Positions 41,247 to 49,285 of a stretch of DNA of 64,000 bases are shown here, piece after piece. The notes under the pieces are model-generated. The model had not been told where the DNA came from and did not search any database. It saw only the letters and a program-made list of their open reading frames with translations. Source of the DNA: JAFGRR01 sp964563855 (lineage in GTDB: Bacteria; Planctomycetota; Phycisphaerae; UBA1845; Fen-1342); the NCBI GenBank assembly GCA_964563855.1, contig CAZLYU010000012.1, positions 10,064 through 74,063 of the forward strand, in the 5' to 3' direction. Made by a program: the position numbers and the translations under genes. Position 1 is the first letter of the stretch. The number at the start of each line of letters is the position of its first letter.

Positions 41247-41819
41247 CTAGCCCGCGCTGCGCAGCAGCCACAAAAACTCCCGATTGCCGCCATGCCCGCG
41301 CAGCGGACTCTCAAGCTCCGCGACGATCTCGAGCATCAGGTCGGCGGCGTCGTCGCGGCACAGCGTCAGCGTCTCGGGCAGCGCGTCGTCGGGCAAGACT
41401 CCGCCGCGCAGTTGCGACTTCGGCGCCTCGTATTGCGGCTTGATGAGCGAGATCAGCAATCCTTCGCGCGTGAGACAGCGCTGCGCCGCCGGCAGAATCA
41501 GCCGCTGCGGCGTCCAGCCGACGTCGATCGTCGCGAGCTGACACGGTTCCGGCGTGACATAGTTGAGGGCGTTGGTCCGCTCGCAAACGTGCACGCGCGG
41601 GTCATCGCGCAGTTGCTTCGCGAGCACGCCTGCCCCCGGGTCGACCGCATAGACGCGCGCCGCGCCGTGCTGCAACAGACAGTCGACGAATCCGCCGGTA
41701 TGGCTGCCCAGATCAACGCATGTCCACCCCGCGGGATCGATCTCGAACGTCGCGAGCGCCGCGGCGAGTTTCTCACCGCTGCGGCTGACGTAGCGCCAGG
41801 GTGTGGAGCGATCGGGCAT
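41247..41819 (-). CDS. TlyA-like FtsJ-family rRNA methyltransferase lacking the S4 domain
   Basis: The protein has 190 residues. WRYVSRSGEKLAAAL, CVDLGSHTGGFVDCLLQHGAARVYAVDPG, DVGWTPQRLILPAA and LISLIKPQYEAPKSQL match the catalytic part of TlyA/FtsJ-like SAM methyltransferases: SAM-binding GSHTGGF, Asp at the cofactor strand, and a catalytic Lys in IKPQYE. Typical TlyA has an N-terminal S4 RNA-binding domain of about 60 residues; here the frame upstream of the ATG at 41819 does not resemble one. So the protein is either a shorter variant or depends on another factor for RNA binding. The substrate, 16S/23S rRNA, is inference. Confidence 0.75.
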   Translation of the reverse strand: MPDRSTPWRYVSRSGEKLAAALATFEIDPAGWTCVDLGSHTGGFVDCLLQHGAARVYAVDPGAGVLAKQLRDDPRVHVCERTNALNYVTPEPCQLATIDVGWTPQRLILPAAQRCLTREGLLISLIKPQYEAPKSQLRGGVLPDDALPETLTLCRDDAADLMLEIVAELESPLRGHGGNREFLWLLRSAG

Positions 41820-41895
41820 GTTGCTCAAGCTAACACAGGGAGCGCCGCGGCGGCGCTGCTGATAATTTCGCTTTGAGGGGCGCCTGCGGGTAGAC

Positions 41896-42846
41896 TTGAA
41901 CGACGACGGCTTCGTCGACGTGGTGACCGCGAACGCGAACTCAGACGACATCAGTGTGTTGCTGGGCTCCGGTACAGGCTCATTCGCGGCGGCCCAGTCG
42001 TTCGCGGTACTGACGGTTCCGGTCTCGGTCGCGATCGCTGATGTCGATGGAGACGGAACTCGCGACCTCGTGACCGCCGATCAGGTCGCTGACCGTGTCA
42101 GCATTCTGCTCGGCAGGGGCGACGGCACGTTCGCCGGAGCCAGGTCGTTTCACGTTGGGGATGATCCACGATGGGTCGCGATCGCCGACTTGGACGGCGA
42201 CGGCCTGCTCGACCTCGCGACTGCGAATTCGCGTTCAGACGATGTCAGCGTGTTGCTGGGNNNNNNNNNNNNNNNNNNNNNNNNNNNNNNNNNNNNNNNN
42301 NNNNNNNNNNNNNNNNNNNNNNNNNNNNNNNNNNNNNNNNNNNNNNNNNNNNNNNNNNNNTCAGACGATGTCAGCGTGTTGCTGGGCGATGGCGGCGGCG
42401 GGTTCGCGGCAGCCCAGTCGTTCGCCGCTGGTAACGGCGCCATTTCGGTTGCGATCGCCGACTTCGACGGCGACGGTGCTGCGGACGTGGTCACCGCGAA
42501 TTCGGATTCCGACGATGTCAGCGTCTTGCTGCAACGCGACCCATTTGACTGCAACGCGAACGGCGTACTCGACACGTGCGAGATCGACGCTGATCCCAGT
42601 CTCGATCGGAACAACAACGACGTCATCGACAGTTGCGAGACGTGCCCGTGCGCAGATGTCAACAGTGACGGGGTCGTAAACGCCGCAGACATCGACTGCT
42701 TCGTGCGCGCGATCCTCAGCAATGGCAGTGACGTGTGCGACGTGGTTTGTTCGGCCATCGCCGCTGACACGAACGACGACGGTTCGGTCAACGCCGGCGA
42801 TATTGATGCGTTCGTGGACGCCATCGTCGCGGGCGGCTGTCAGTAG
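41896..42846 (+). pseudogene. VCBS-repeat and dockerin protein, 5'-truncated and interrupted by an assembly gap
   Basis: The frame runs from just after a stop at 41863 to TAG at 42846 with no proper start or signal peptide; it opens in mid-repeat (VDLNDDGFVDVVTANAN). Each repeat has a DxDGDGxxDLVTANSxSDD-V-VLL pattern, the beta-propeller VCBS/FG-GAP type. After the 100-base gap come another repeat, the DCNANGVLDTCE linker common in Planctomycetota, and two dockerin-like segments (DVNSDGVVNAADIDCFV, DTNDDGSVNAGDIDAFV). It was probably a secreted protein. The 5' end is either lost in the genome or in the assembly; the latter is more likely because repeats collapse. Confidence 0.7.
42261..42360. 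other. Assembly gap of 100 N within the VCBS repeats
   Basis: The same 26 bases (starting TCAGACGATGTCAGCG) lie immediately before (42235-42260) and after (42361-42386) the gap, so the scaffolder joined contigs that both end in the repeat. The true repeat number is unknown. Confidence 0.99.
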
Positions 42847-42873
42847 CTCGCGGCCCACAGCGACGTACGCCAG

Positions 42874-42909
42874 CGCGGCCCCGCTTCGTTCGGAGCGGGG
42901 CCGCGTTCA
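42874..42909 (+). terminator. Intrinsic terminator after the dockerin gene
   Basis: CGCGGCCCCGCT (42874-42885) and AGCGGGGCCGCG (42894-42905) form a perfect 12-base stem over an eight-base loop, followed by TTCAT. It lies 28 bases downstream of the dockerin stop codon. Confidence 0.7.
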
Positions 42910-43071
42910 TGGTGGCCGTTTCGCGCGGCGCTCGTGTCGCTGCGAATCTGTCGTCGGATTCGCGGCGACGGCGTCTGTGTCGCGGCATTCGGGGCGTCGG
43001 TTTCGCGCTGACGGCGTCTGTGTCGCTTTGATCCGGTCGCCGGGCTGACGTCGCTCGCAACGACCGCCGGC

Positions 43072-43908
43072 TCAGAAGAACGCTCGGAAGCCGTAGAGCA
43101 GTTCGAAGAAGCCGTTCAGGATGATGTTGAGCACCAGGTCGAGCGCGAGAATCGCGATGAAGCTGTTCACGAACGCTTCGGTGCACGCGCGGCCCACCCC
43201 CTCAGCGCCGCGTTCGCAGGTGAAGCCCTTGTAGCAACTGATCAGTCCGATCGCGCCGCCGAAGGTGACCGACTTGAGCAGCCCGGTCCACACGTCCCAC
43301 ATCAGCACGAACTGTTGCGTGTGATACCAGTAGGGCTCCGAGTCGCCGCCGAACATTCCCACGTAGACGCCCCACGCGCCGAGCACGCCGGCGATATTCG
43401 CGTAGAGGGTGAGCAGCGGCGAGAGGAGCAGGCACGCGAGGAAGCGTGGCGCCGCCAACAGTCGCAGCGGTTCGGCCCCCATCGACCGCAGCGCGAGCAA
43501 CTGCTCGGTGACGTTCATGGTGCCCAGCTCGGCGGTGAGCGCGCCGCCGACGCGTCCTGCGAGCATGACTCCGGCCAGCACGGGGCCCAGCTCTGCGGCG
43601 ACGGACACGTTGACGATCGAGCCGATGCGTTCGCCGACGCCGGAATTGTCGAACTGTTCGTAGCCCTGCACGATGAGCACCATGCCGACGAACGCGCCGG
43701 TGAGGATGATGACGGGGACCGAGCGGGCGCCGACGAGGTAGCACTGCGGCAAGAGCCGGCGCCAGCCGCGCAGGGTGGCGAGCTCGAGCGGGGCGTAAGT
43801 GCAGACGCGAGCGCCGAAGAGGCAGAAGCGACCAAACGCCGCCAACGAGCCGAGCAGCGTGCCGCCGATTCCGCCGATGCTCGAATTCAACACACCGTTT
43901 CGCGACAT
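43072..43908 (-). CDS. mlaE: MlaE-type ABC transporter permease
   Basis: The protein has 278 residues and five to six membrane segments. It carries MlaE/YrbE hallmarks: RSVPVIILTGAFVGMVLIVQGYEQF, AAELGPVLAGVMLAGRVGGALTAELGTM, EQLLALRSMGAEPLRLLAAPRFLA, and a C-terminal SVTFGGAIGLISCYKGF segment. In Gram-negative bacteria it forms the inner-membrane core of a retrograde phospholipid transporter with MlaF ATPase and MCE-domain MlaD. Those partners are not in the window. The ATG at 43908 has GGAGA seven bases upstream. It is divergent from ftsK. Confidence 0.9.
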   Translation of the reverse strand: MSRNGVLNSSIGGIGGTLLGSLAAFGRFCLFGARVCTYAPLELATLRGWRRLLPQCYLVGARSVPVIILTGAFVGMVLIVQGYEQFDNSGVGERIGSIVNVSVAAELGPVLAGVMLAGRVGGALTAELGTMNVTEQLLALRSMGAEPLRLLAAPRFLACLLLSPLLTLYANIAGVLGAWGVYVGMFGGDSEPYWYHTQQFVLMWDVWTGLLKSVTFGGAIGLISCYKGFTCERGAEGVGRACTEAFVNSFIAILALDLVLNIILNGFFELLYGFRAFF

Positions 43909-44060
43909 CCCACAATCTCCGTAGCGCGCGGCCGTCACGCGCTGGCTCTGGCGCGGAGACTATCGCATCCGGCGGTCGTCGGCGATATCGTCAAGAAGGT
44001 GAGGGGCGGGACCGGCAGGGACGCCGCCCGAAGCGCCCCACGTCACGGAAGGCTTTACGC

Positions 44061-46631
44061 GTGACCCACGACGATCTGAAATCGGCGGTTGTTCGCTTCG
44101 CGATCACGGTGGCGTTCGCGGCGGCGGTCGTGTTCGGATGGCTGACGCTCGTGAGCTACGATCCGGCGGATTCGCCGGGAACCACCGTCTACCCGGCGTC
44201 CGCCACCGTCAGCAACGTCTGCGGAGCGATCGGTGCGTGGCTGGCGCACGCGGGGTTGTATTACTTCGGCTATGGGGTTTACGCGCTGCTGCTGTTGCTG
44301 ACGGTCGGATTCGTCGCGTATTGCCGCGTGGGGCGCATCGGTGGGTTGTGGCTGCGCTTTGCGGGCGCAGTCTGCGTGATCGCGGCGGTGGGGGCGCTCG
44401 CGGCGATGCTCGTGCCGGCGGGCGACGGGTTGCCGATGAATGGTCCGGGCGGCGCGGTCGGACTGGCGCTGAATGCGGTGCTCGCGCCGCAGTTGGGGGA
44501 GTTTGGCGGGGCGCTCGCGCTGGTCACGCTGCTGCTGATCGGGCTGCTGTTGGCGGCGGATGAGCTCGTGGTGCGCAGTGCGCAACAGGCCGGCGCCGCG
44601 GCGAAACAGACCGCGCCGATCCTCGTTGGCGCGGGGGCGCGCCTGAGCGCGGCGGTAGGCGCCGCGTCGAACGGCGCGCGGAATGGCAATGGCCCTCACC
44701 CGCGCAGTGTGCGCGCGAAGAGCGCAAAGTCCGGAAAGGCGCGCTCATCATCCCCCGCGGATGAGGACACACTGTTCGTGAACAGCGGGGCCGACGATGG
44801 CGGCGAGGTCGAGGCGGACGAAGCGGCCGTCGCGACCGCCGACGGTGGCGACGACGACGAGTATGAGTACGAGTACGTCGAAGAAGACGGCGACGGCGAC
44901 GCGGGCGAGACCGAAGCCACGGCGGAGGGGGATGACGAAGCGTATGAGTATGAGTACGAAGAAGAGGATGGGGAGGCGACGGAAGACGAATTAGAGACCG
45001 ACGAAGACGCGCTGCCCGAGCCGCCGCCGATTCACGCCGCCGGCACTTCGGCGGCAGCGTCCGCCGCGGCGGCGAAGCTCGATCTGAACGCGCTGTTTGG
45101 TCGTCGAGAAGCGGCGGCCGCTGAGCCGCATCAGCCGCCTGACGACCGCGGCTATCAACTACCGAGCATTGCGATGCTCGAAGACGCGCCGCCGGTCGAT
45201 CGGGCGGACATCGAGCGCGGGTGTCGCGACAAGGCCGCGATTCTGGAGCAGACGCTGCAGGAATTCCGCCTGGAGGTGCAGGTGGTCGCGATCGAGACCG
45301 GCCCGGTGATCACGGTGTTCGAGCTCAAGCTCGCCGCGGGCATCAAGGTGAGTCAGATCAACTCGCTGACGAACGACATGGCCCGCGCGCTGAAGGCGCC
45401 GGCGGTGCGGGTCGTCGCGCCGCTGCCGGGGAAGAACACGATCGGCATCGAGGTGCCGAACATCGACAAAGAGAAGGTGCGGATCAAGGACATCATCGTG
45501 AGCGCCGGAGCGAAGCTCGCGAAGGCCGACCTGCCGCTGTTTCTCGGTAAAGACGCGTCGGGCGCGCCGTTGGTGGCTGATCTGACGCGCATGCCGCACT
45601 TGCTGGTCGCGGGGACGACGGGGTCGGGTAAGAGTGTGTGCATCAGCAGCATCGTCATGAGCTTCTTGCTGACGCGAACGCCGAGCGAGGTGCAACTGAT
45701 TCTGGTCGACCCGAAGGTGGTCGAGCTGACGATGTTCAAGGATGTTCCGCACCTGATGTGCCCGATCGTGACCGACATGGGCCGCGCGTCGGCGATTCTG
45801 GAGTGGGCGAGCACGAAGATGGATGAGCGCTACGCGCTGCTGGCCGAGGCGGGTGTGAAAGACATTCGCAGCTACAACAAGCTCGGCGAAGCGGGGCTGC
45901 GCGAGCGGTTTAACCCGACCGACGAAGAAGAGTTCGCCCGCATTCCGCGACGGCTGCCGTACATGGTGCTGATCATCGACGAGTTGGCCGACATGATGAT
46001 GACCAGCGCGAAGGAAGTGGAGTTTCACCTGGTGCGGATCGCGCAGAAGAGCCGCGCGGTGGGCATTCACCTGATTGTGTCGACGCAGCGGCCGAGCGCG
46101 AATGTGGTGACGGGACTGATCAAGAGCAATCTGCCGAGCCGCATCGCGTTTCGCGTGGCCAGTCGGCTCGACTCGCGCATCGTGCTCGACCAGAACGGCG
46201 GCGAGGTGCTGATGGGTCAGGGCGACATGCTGTTTCTGCCGCCGGGGCAGAGCAAGCTGGTGCGTGCGCAGGGCACGTTTATCGACGATGAGGAGCTGCG
46301 GAGCACGGTGAAGCACGCGGCGAGCCAGTGTGAACAAAGCTTTCACCCCGAGCTGACGCGCAACCCGGCGATGGAAGGCGAGCTGGACGAACGGGATGAG
46401 CTGTTCGACCAGGCGGTGGACATCATCGTGGCGAGCGGCCGCGGGAGCGTGAGCCTGCTGCAGCGGAAGCTGACGATCGGCTACGGTCGTGCGTCGCGGC
46501 TGATCGAGCAGATGTACGTGTCGGGGCTGGTGGGTGAATACAAGGGGTCGCAGGCGCGCGAGGTGCTGGTGACGAAGGATGAGTGGGCGGCGCTGAAGGC
46601 GCAGCGGGATCGGGAGGAGGGGGAGGGCTAG
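44061..46631 (+). CDS. ftsK: DNA translocase FtsK
   Basis: The protein has 856 residues. Four N-terminal membrane helices (about 10-170) anchor it at the septum. A long acidic linker rich in E, D, Y and A (about 235-330) follows, then the motor: alpha/beta domains with Walker A GTTGSGKS (about 517-524), LILVDPKVVELTMFKDVPHL, YMVLIIDELADMMM and STQRPSANVVTGLIKSN. A C-terminal winged-helix gamma domain (GRGSVSLLQRKLTIGYGRASRLIEQM) would read KOPS. It pumps chromosome ends for dimer resolution at division. The start is GTG at 44061 with GGAAGG eight bases before. The linker is long but the domain set is complete. Confidence 0.95.
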   Translation: MTHDDLKSAVVRFAITVAFAAAVVFGWLTLVSYDPADSPGTTVYPASATVSNVCGAIGAWLAHAGLYYFGYGVYALLLLLTVGFVAYCRVGRIGGLWLRFAGAVCVIAAVGALAAMLVPAGDGLPMNGPGGAVGLALNAVLAPQLGEFGGALALVTLLLIGLLLAADELVVRSAQQAGAAAKQTAPILVGAGARLSAAVGAASNGARNGNGPHPRSVRAKSAKSGKARSSSPADEDTLFVNSGADDGGEVEADEAAVATADGGDDDEYEYEYVEEDGDGDAGETEATAEGDDEAYEYEYEEEDGEATEDELETDEDALPEPPPIHAAGTSAAASAAAAKLDLNALFGRREAAAAEPHQPPDDRGYQLPSIAMLEDAPPVDRADIERGCRDKAAILEQTLQEFRLEVQVVAIETGPVITVFELKLAAGIKVSQINSLTNDMARALKAPAVRVVAPLPGKNTIGIEVPNIDKEKVRIKDIIVSAGAKLAKADLPLFLGKDASGAPLVADLTRMPHLLVAGTTGSGKSVCISSIVMSFLLTRTPSEVQLILVDPKVVELTMFKDVPHLMCPIVTDMGRASAILEWASTKMDERYALLAEAGVKDIRSYNKLGEAGLRERFNPTDEEEFARIPRRLPYMVLIIDELADMMMTSAKEVEFHLVRIAQKSRAVGIHLIVSTQRPSANVVTGLIKSNLPSRIAFRVASRLDSRIVLDQNGGEVLMGQGDMLFLPPGQSKLVRAQGTFIDDEELRSTVKHAASQCEQSFHPELTRNPAMEGELDERDELFDQAVDIIVASGRGSVSLLQRKLTIGYGRASRLIEQMYVSGLVGEYKGSQAREVLVTKDEWAALKAQRDREEGEG

Positions 46632-46782
46632 TGGCCGGTCGATATCGCCAAGCTCGCCGAGGCAAACCCGTGAAAGTGCAGAGAATGATAGTGCCCTTCA
46701 CGTTTTCGCCGGACTCGTACGTCAACCACGGCCGGATTGCCACACTTGACCCGTGGCGATGCCATCCACCAAACGGTGGTAA

Positions 46783-47255
46783 CTACTCAGTAATCACGAA
46801 CTCGGAATGTCGCCCGCACAAGGGACATCTCATAGCCTCAAACCAGAAGGCTTTGGGAGCCTCGCCAACTCGGCCGCAAGACGCGCATTTGGCGCGCGTC
46901 ATCGCTCCGAGCCTTGTGACGGCGTGAACAAAGCCGCCGTCATGAACAATCAGACCAGATGATCTTAACTTCTGTTGCACAGCGTCAGCTTCGCGCTCGT
47001 CCATGGCCAAGAGCCTTTGCATTCGCTCAGCACTCACCCGCCCTTCGTTGGCCAATGCAATCCAGAACCGATGAAAAGCAGCTAGGCGTCTCTGGCCATC
47101 TTCAAGACTGTCTGCGAGACACTCACTGCTGCTACGCTCTACGCCGCGATTCTCATTAACAAACGCTGAGAGCTCGCGTAGAGCACGGTAATCCAGTACA
47201 AGCGGCGCCAAGTCGCAGATGATTTCGATGGCACGGACTTCCGTAACCCCGCCCA
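46783..47255 (-). CDS. C-terminal part of a zinc-ribbon protein, N-terminus lost in assembly gap
   Basis: About 157 residues are visible. The first hundred are helical (VTEVRAIEIICDLAPL, LRELSAFVNENRGVERSSS, RLAAFHRFWIALANEGRVSAERMQRLL). They end in a zinc ribbon, CASCGRVGEAPKAFWFEAMRCPLCG, with two CxxC knuckles 16 residues apart. The sequence has an open 5' end at the gap, so its start is unknown. Local GC is nearer 50 percent than the 66 percent around it, and codon use is unlike the neighbours, which suggests recent acquisition. I recognise no family. Confidence 0.6.
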
Positions 47256-47355
47256 NNNNNNNNNNNNNNNNNNNNNNNNNNNNNNNNNNNNNNNNNNNNN
47301 NNNNNNNNNNNNNNNNNNNNNNNNNNNNNNNNNNNNNNNNNNNNNNNNNNNNNNN
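47256..47355. other. Assembly gap of 100 N
   Basis: Gap of placeholder length inside or next to the zinc-ribbon gene. The missing 5' end of that gene must lie here or beyond. Confidence 0.99.
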
Positions 47356-47889
47356 CATGGAAGATACCTGCGCGCGGAGCGCGTCGGCAACTGTTTGCTC
47401 GGGCGGGCGGACGGCCGTGGTGATCGTGGAGGGTCAGACCACGGCTGAGCGGGTCGCGCGGGCGCCACGGGTCACGGAACGTGACCCGTGTTCTTCGTTG
47501 TAGCATCGGCTTTCGCACCCTGCGGAGGTGAGACTCCGCGGGCCGGCACGGGTCAGCTTCGCTGACCCATGGCACCCGAGCGTCCACGGCCTCATACAGG
47601 GATCACGCTGCAGGTAATCGAGCGGCCGTTCCCGTCAGACCACGGCTTCAAACGCAAGGACCGCTCCGGGTACTGTCTGTGGTTGCGAGTGCGGTGCGGT
47701 CACGCCGTTGCAACGCGCATAGAATGCGGAGAGCCGGGCGGGCTATGGGCGCTGACGCGTCGCGACGCGAGATTTGCGGCGCGACACTGGCGGTGCGACG
47801 CCGGCAGCGCGACAGTTGCGGCGCGACGCTGGCGGTGCGAGTGTTGAGACGCGCTACTCAGACGCGTCACGGAGAGGAGCGCTAGGACG
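47356..47889. repeat. Gene-free stretch with palindromes and a direct repeat
   Basis: No convincing gene is seen. CACGGGTCACG and CGTGACCCGTG form a perfect 11-base hairpin with a GAA loop (47466-47490), followed by TTCTTCGTTG, so it could terminate plus-strand transcripts. A smaller sibling, GGGTCAGC-TTC-GCTGACCC, lies at 47550-47568, and GCGGAG/CTCCGC (47522-47538) is a third. Two copies of a 25-base direct repeat with one mismatch (TTGCGGCGCGACACTGGCGG...; 47774-47798 and 47816-47840) precede the next gene. Confidence 0.65.
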
Positions 47890-48528
47890 TTGCAGCCGGC
47901 TTTAGCTCAATACGAACTCGGTCGAGAAGACTACGCGTGGGCCTTGGATGAGATCGCCGGCTCGCGGGTGGAGCGTGGGGCGTTCGGGGCCGCGCGGCGA
48001 TTTGATCGTTGGTGGGATCGGCTGATGCTTTGGGGGCCCGCCGCGGTTTTGCTCGTCGGACTGACCGTGGTTGCGGTCTTCGTCGCGCTGCGGTTCGGGG
48101 CGACCTCGACGGTGACGCTCGCGGCGTTCGCGCTGGCGCCGTTGGCGGCCGGTCTCTGGATCGCTGGGAAGTGGCTGTGGGATCGTTGGGAGCTGTGGGG
48201 GCTGGACGGCGACCCGATGTCGGACGTGAAGGGCGCCGTGCTGAAACGAATCGACCAGGGCGCCGCGCCGCTGCCCATGGGCAGGGTCGAGATAACGTGG
48301 GATCAAAGCGGTCTGCGCGTGTCGGGGGGTGGAAACGCGGTGGAGGTCTCGTGGTCGGCTCGTCCGACGGTCCGCCGCAACGGCGATCGCGCGCTGGTGA
48401 CGCCGTTCGTGCCCAATCTCGGGATGCCGGATGTGGCGCGGATGGCGATCGTGCGATCGGAGGCTTTTCCGGACCGTGGGGCGTTCGAGCAAGCGGTTGC
48501 GGAGTGGTCTTCGTACGCCGGCGGGTGA
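47890..48528 (+). CDS. Membrane protein with YcxB-like C-terminal domain
   Basis: The protein has 212 residues. An N-terminal cytoplasmic segment (YELGREDYAWALDEIAGSR) precedes two adjacent membrane helices (about 48-98), then a soluble beta-rich domain (VEITWDQSGLRVSGGGNAVEVSWSA, RPTVRRNGDRALVTPFV, EAFPDRGAFEQAV) that resembles YcxB-like C-terminal domains, which often read like small PH-type folds. No catalytic residues are seen. The start is TTG at 47890 with GGAGAGGAG about ten bases upstream, so the N-terminus is tentative. It is followed 59 bases later by a zinc-ribbon protein on the same strand. Confidence 0.6.
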   Translation: MQPALAQYELGREDYAWALDEIAGSRVERGAFGAARRFDRWWDRLMLWGPAAVLLVGLTVVAVFVALRFGATSTVTLAAFALAPLAAGLWIAGKWLWDRWELWGLDGDPMSDVKGAVLKRIDQGAAPLPMGRVEITWDQSGLRVSGGGNAVEVSWSARPTVRRNGDRALVTPFVPNLGMPDVARMAIVRSEAFPDRGAFEQAVAEWSSYAGG

Positions 48529-48587
48529 GTGACGTTCGTGAACGGCGGGGCGAGACGTCGTTGGCTGAACCGCGCTAAGCTCAGTGC

Positions 48588-49229
48588 ATGCAGATCGACC
48601 TTTGGCAGCTACCGATTCCCGACTGGGGCCTGAAGTGCCCTGATTGCGAGTACCCGTTGCGCGGTCTGCCCGAGCATCGCTGTCCGGAGTGCGGCGTCGA
48701 CCTCGACATTGCGGAGATCGTCACGACGTCGACGCGGTTTCGATCGCCGCGCATTCACGCCGAGACGCTTCCGATCCCGGATTGGGGGCTTGACTGTCCG
48801 GCGTGCGGGTCGGCGTTGGCGGGGGCGCATTCGCACGCGTGCCCGTCATGTGCGCGACCGCTGGAAACGCCGTTGCTGCCGGCGCCAAAGCGTCCGTGGA
48901 TGCGTATCACGAGTGATATGCACCCGGGGCTGACGGTGATGCAGGTGGAGAACATGCTGGCGCGTGAGTTGGTGCCGTATATTCGCAGCGAGCACAAAGA
49001 CATGCTCGACATCTACTTTGGCGCGGGACCGCTCAGCGCGAAGCTGTTGGCGCCGAGCGAGTTTTACTATGAGCTGCGCTGGCTGTTGCGGCGTGAGCGT
49101 GAGCGGGCTGCGGATGAGGCCCGCGTCGCCGAGGCGGGCGCGTGGTTGTGTGCGGGGTGTGGTGAGGAGAATCCTGGCACGTTTGAGTGCTGCTGGAACT
49201 GCGACGAACCGGTCGGCGGAGGCGATTGA
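48588..49229 (+). CDS. Multi-zinc-ribbon protein
   Basis: The protein has 213 residues. It contains an internal duplication: LPIPDWGLKCPDCEYPL with HRCPECG and LPIPDWGLDCPACGSAL with HACPSCA, each a four-Cys zinc ribbon, plus a C-terminal WLCAGCGEENPGTFECCWNCD ribbon. The middle region (about 100-165; MRITSDMHPGLTVMQVENML, LDIYFGAGPLSAKLLAP) is helical. Zinc-ribbon proteins usually mediate binding to nucleic acids or proteins. I know no named family with this arrangement. It is 59 bases after the YcxB-like gene and 56 before the ABC permease gene on the same strand. Confidence 0.7.
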   Translation: MQIDLWQLPIPDWGLKCPDCEYPLRGLPEHRCPECGVDLDIAEIVTTSTRFRSPRIHAETLPIPDWGLDCPACGSALAGAHSHACPSCARPLETPLLPAPKRPWMRITSDMHPGLTVMQVENMLARELVPYIRSEHKDMLDIYFGAGPLSAKLLAPSEFYYELRWLLRRERERAADEARVAEAGAWLCAGCGEENPGTFECCWNCDEPVGGGD

Positions 49230-49285
49230 AGATCATTCGCGAGGACGGCCTCGCGGGGCCTGACGAGCGCGCGTAAGATAGACCG

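Noticed and set aside
47774..47840. CRISPR-like direct repeats
   Set aside because: Only two copies of a 25-base repeat with a 17-base spacer, lacking cas genes and repeat palindromy. It is more likely a small duplication.
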